Shown: piece after piece, positions 61,288 to 64,000 of the stretch
Position numbering within the stretch: position 1 is the stretch's first letter
Layout of the letters: every line of letters starts with the position of its first letter
Assembly: GCA_014526335.1 (NCBI GenBank)
Contig: JACTAT010000058.1
Location: 760,674-824,673, forward strand
Source of the DNA: Chrysaora quinquecirrha
Taxonomy: Eukaryota; Cnidaria; Scyphozoa; Semaeostomeae; Pelagiidae
DNA: 64,000 nt
Reading direction: 5' to 3'
Translations under genes and position numbers: made by a program
The notes under the pieces: model-generated
The model's database searches: none
What the model saw: the letters and a program-made list of their open reading frames with translations, nothing else
What the model was told of the DNA's origin: nothing

Positions 61288-63051
61288 CTGAAAGCAGATG
61301 CCGCGGTGCGAATGATAACAAGTGTGATTTAATGATTACGAATCTTATCCAATCTCATCATATCGTTACTCACAAGCGTGAAATTTCAACTATTATCATG
61401 AAACTTCGTACTTTGACGATAGGAAACGATTAAAAGTGTATTTCTTCTATGATTTTGACCCGAAGGCTGCTAAAATCCGCACTTTCGGGAGATGGAAATC
61501 GTAGTTCACAAAGAATGCATTCGTAAAACCTGCTCTTTCTGTAAGCAGCTACATCACAAATCTCTTACGGGGTGGAATAGTCAAGTTGTTGCACATCTAT
61601 CGGGGGCGTTGAATTAGAAGATTCATTACTCTATAAGAAGCATGTAGAGTTAATACAAGCTTATTGCGTTTTTCCATCTGCGAGCATGTTAGAGTAGTTC
61701 TGTTCTTTAAGATGGCTTGCTGCTGTTATAAATGTCAAAATCAAGGTCATAAGAAAATCTCCCTCCGCTCATACCATCTGCACTTCAGCCGTACAGGCAG
61801 GTCACGTGATCTTTGACAGGTGATCATAATCGGTGGCTAATAATCAAAGGCAAACTTCAAACGCAGAAGTTTCAGGGTAACACCGCATCCTGCAGGATGA
61901 GCTTTTGAATGAAGACGGTTCTAGAAAAAGTAGAGTTTCAAGTCGAATCGAAGAGAGCTTCGTTGTATAATATCGCCTGCGTTTTGGTGCAGTGAAAGTG
62001 ATCGTCGGGGAAGAGACGGCAGAAAGTACATGAGACTTCGCGATAGGAGATTATGCAATTAGGGCGGAAAATGAGCCTGATGTTTCATGAGAATTTCATC
62101 GGAGTCCATCGGAGAGAGTTTTACGATTTTGCAGAATTTATGATTAAGACGAGGAAACTTCACTTTCGGAAAAGCCAGAAAGCTCTTTTTGGATTTTTAA
62201 TATTGATGGCCTGGAAAAATTAGGAAGGTAAACAGATAACTATTCATGAGTTCTCGACGAAGGATTGTTCGATTGTGCGGAAAATGAACATAGGAAAATC
62301 AAGCTTCAACTTGCCGAGGTCTGTGAATTTCCTTGGTTAGAATTTTGGTAAAGGGCATCAAAGTTTGAAAGTTCCGAAGAAGTTTTGCTAGTCCTTGAAC
62401 ACAAGTAACCCTACAGCATATGCGGTATGGTATCACAGACTGTATGCAATTGGTAGAAAAGATTACTGTCACGGCAATTTAGGTACGAATTGTTTTCTAT
62501 ATTAAAGACTGGGTTTATATTCATCATGGAATTACGAAAAGTTCTGTTCACTTAAATTAGGTGGTGTGGATTGTGAAGTCCAGAAATGTCCTTCAGGATT
62601 TTGTGATAAGAAACAATTGCGCGGTTTTCAAGAGGCGAACTCGAAAAGACTGACGCACTGATTCAAGTTTAAGTAGCTAGAACGTAAAGTTCAGAAACAT
62701 AAAGAGACGTAGAAAAACACCCTATTCGCGCTGCTCGCTGAGCGATTAACATCTGAATCGTATTATTTACGTCATTCTCTCGACGACTATCGCGTTATAA
62801 GCCTCACTACATCGACGAAGCCGACGAAGTTAGCGGAATCATCTTCATCTAAAACGCGACATCTCTAAACTTTTCAAAATCAAGGCCTCTTTCTTTGTTT
62901 ATTGGGCGACAGAAAGCGAAAAATAATCGGGAAAGCAAATGCGAAGTAACACATGTCCTCCATGTGAGAATCAGTGATATTTTCGACATATGGAAACAGA
63001 GGGCGCGTGAGTTCTTGAGGTCTGTCGAGTCAAGTTTAAAAACAACCAAAC
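61288..63051. other. Region between the ACAP exons and the GPCR, no gene recognised
   Basis: I looked on the minus strand for the missing ACAP PH and BAR exons and found none I trust. There is no obvious repeat. By position it could be an ACAP intron, or the 5' flank and 5' UTR of the GPCR. Confidence 0.45.
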
Positions 63052-63660
63052 ATGAATGCGACAAATGCTACAGAGACTGACAATGTTAGCAAAATTGATG
63101 CTGTCGATATAGTGTATATGACATGCCTTGGTATAATTGTACTGGTCGGGGTCATTGCTAACATAATTGTAGCAAAGGCATCGAAAAATTTGCTTAGCGA
63201 GACTAAGCTTCTGCATCAACCTACCAAAAAGTCCTATCATACTTTGGTATTCTGTAATAACATTATTGACGGCCTAAGCTGTGCATCTCTTGTTTTGTCA
63301 ATAGTCGTTTATTATAACGTCAGACTACTACGCATAAACCTTATATGCTCTACATCTGGCCTGCTCAATACGTTCTTAACCGCCTCGAGTGTCATGGCCG
63401 TGTTTGTTACCGCTCTAAACAGGTACAATGTCGCTATAACAACAATAAAAGACAATGCCCAGCCGTGGTCTCAGCGAAAGACTCTTACCATGATGCTTTT
63501 CGGGATAACCTTCAGCCTCGTTATCAGTATTCTCCCTCTGACTCCTCTAACCAAGTATTACGCAAGAAGGGGGAAATTTGTATTTGCCATGCGCGAAGAT
63601 TCTCACAGGGGTACAAGCCAGGCAATATTTTCTAAACAATTAAAAATTCCGCCATTATGA
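63052..63660 (+). CDS. Rhodopsin-like GPCR, open only through TM4
   Basis: ATG at 63052 gives an N-terminus with two N-glycosylation sequons (NAT twice), then four hydrophobic helices: TM1 around VYMTCLGIIVLVGVIANII, TM2 around IDGLSCASLVLSIVVYY, a cysteine before TM3, TM3 ending ALNRYNVAI (an Asn-Arg-Tyr form of the DRY motif), and TM4 around MMLFGITFSLVISILPL. After TM4 about 34 non-membrane residues lead to TGA at 63658. TM5-7 are not encoded in any frame before the next start at 63785. Either the gene is spliced (a GTACAA donor occurs at 63611) to exons outside the window, or it is a truncated paralogue. The ligand is unknown. Confidence 0.7.
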   Translation: MNATNATETDNVSKIDAVDIVYMTCLGIIVLVGVIANIIVAKASKNLLSETKLLHQPTKKSYHTLVFCNNIIDGLSCASLVLSIVVYYNVRLLRINLICSTSGLLNTFLTASSVMAVFVTALNRYNVAITTIKDNAQPWSQRKTLTMMLFGITFSLVISILPLTPLTKYYARRGKFVFAMREDSHRGTSQAIFSKQLKIPPL

Positions 63661-63784
63661 ATTTCTGGCATAACTATGGAAACAAACACTTCCTCCTTGT
63701 GAAATAGCAATTGCGTCATTGACGACAAAACATTGAGTTTAAACTAACAATTATCTTTGAAAGTTAAATTTAGTTATACATAAA

Positions 63785-64000
63785 ATGAAAGAGCTTATTG
63801 CAATTGTTGTTGTTCTTTTAACTCTTGAGTTGGTTTACTCCGCTGAAGGAGTAAAGGTCCATTATTCGGAAAAAGGCTGTGAAGTATGCGGAATAAAGAC
63901 CCAGTACCGAAGAAATTTTGTCAACACAGAGTCTTTTAGCAACGAAGAACTGAAGAATGCTTTTGGCAAGACAATAATTCAAGGAAAATTATGTAAAAAA
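63785..64000 (+). CDS. Small secreted cysteine-containing protein, N-terminal part
   Basis: ATG at 63785 starts a frame open to the window edge (72 codons). The first 20 residues are a clear signal peptide (MKELIAIVVVLLTLELVYSA), followed by a polar domain with GCEVCG (C-x2-C) and a later GKLC. There are no stops and codon use looks real. It starts 125 bases after the stop of the GPCR frame, so it is either a neighbour or carried on a shared transcript. The family is not recognised and the C-terminus is off the edge. Confidence 0.55.
   Translation, partial: MKELIAIVVVLLTLELVYSAEGVKVHYSEKGCEVCGIKTQYRRNFVNTESFSNEELKNAFGKTIIQGKLCKK

Overview
This is a metazoan nuclear window. It shows multi-exon genes with GT-AG introns of roughly 0.1 to 3 kb, class A receptor and heparan-sulfate genes, tRNA-derived SINEs, and very many short inverted-repeat (MITE-like) elements. 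The gene set (GLCE, FHAD1, N6AMT1, ACAP-type ArfGAP, discoidin-domain protein) and the AT-rich, MITE-loaded introns suggest a marine invertebrate, probably a cnidarian; that placement is a guess from gene style, not a proof. All exon models were built by hand from splice sites, reading-frame phase and homology recognised by eye.

Layout. (1) 632-1659, + strand: last exon of heparosan-N-sulfate-glucuronate 5-epimerase (GLCE). (2) 5707-22686, + strand (possibly from an upstream exon at 3984): about 1320 residues with an N-terminal F5/8 type C (discoidin) domain, no visible signal peptide, a series of charged coiled-coil exons repeating a VPAIVSDR-type motif, and a C-terminal AFND(D/E)G module used twice. 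(3) 22687-26946: repeats, including a 1-kb stretch of homopolymer ladder that looks like bad consensus. (4) 26947-30065, - strand: a five-exon secreted protein of 331 residues with beta-propeller-like blades, head-to-head with (5) 30436-52487, + strand: FHAD1, 29 coding exons, about 1362 residues, FHA domain plus coiled coils. (6) 30710-31368, + strand: an intronless N6AMT1/HEMK2 methyltransferase nested in FHAD1 intron 1. (7) 54278-61287, - strand: the PH (part), ArfGAP, ankyrin and C-terminal exons of an ACAP-family ArfGAP, convergent with FHAD1. Its first-ankyrin exon is missing where a second homopolymer-ladder block sits. (8) 63052-63660, + strand: a GPCR that stops after TM4. (9) 63785 to the edge, + strand: the start of a small secreted cysteine-containing protein.

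The genes do not form one pathway; this is an ordinary gene neighbourhood. The repeats are the striking part. A foldback element built on CAAACATTGTTTG occurs about fifteen times. At least nine other inverted-repeat families, a 179-bp tRNA-like satellite, a ~58-bp minisatellite at five places in both orientations, two SINE types and several microsatellites fill the introns.

Three separate genes each carry one apparent single-base loss inside a homopolymer (AAA near 13797, GGGG at 31148-31151, AAA near 37836). Together with the two ladder blocks, this points to residual long-read consensus errors rather than three pseudogenes.
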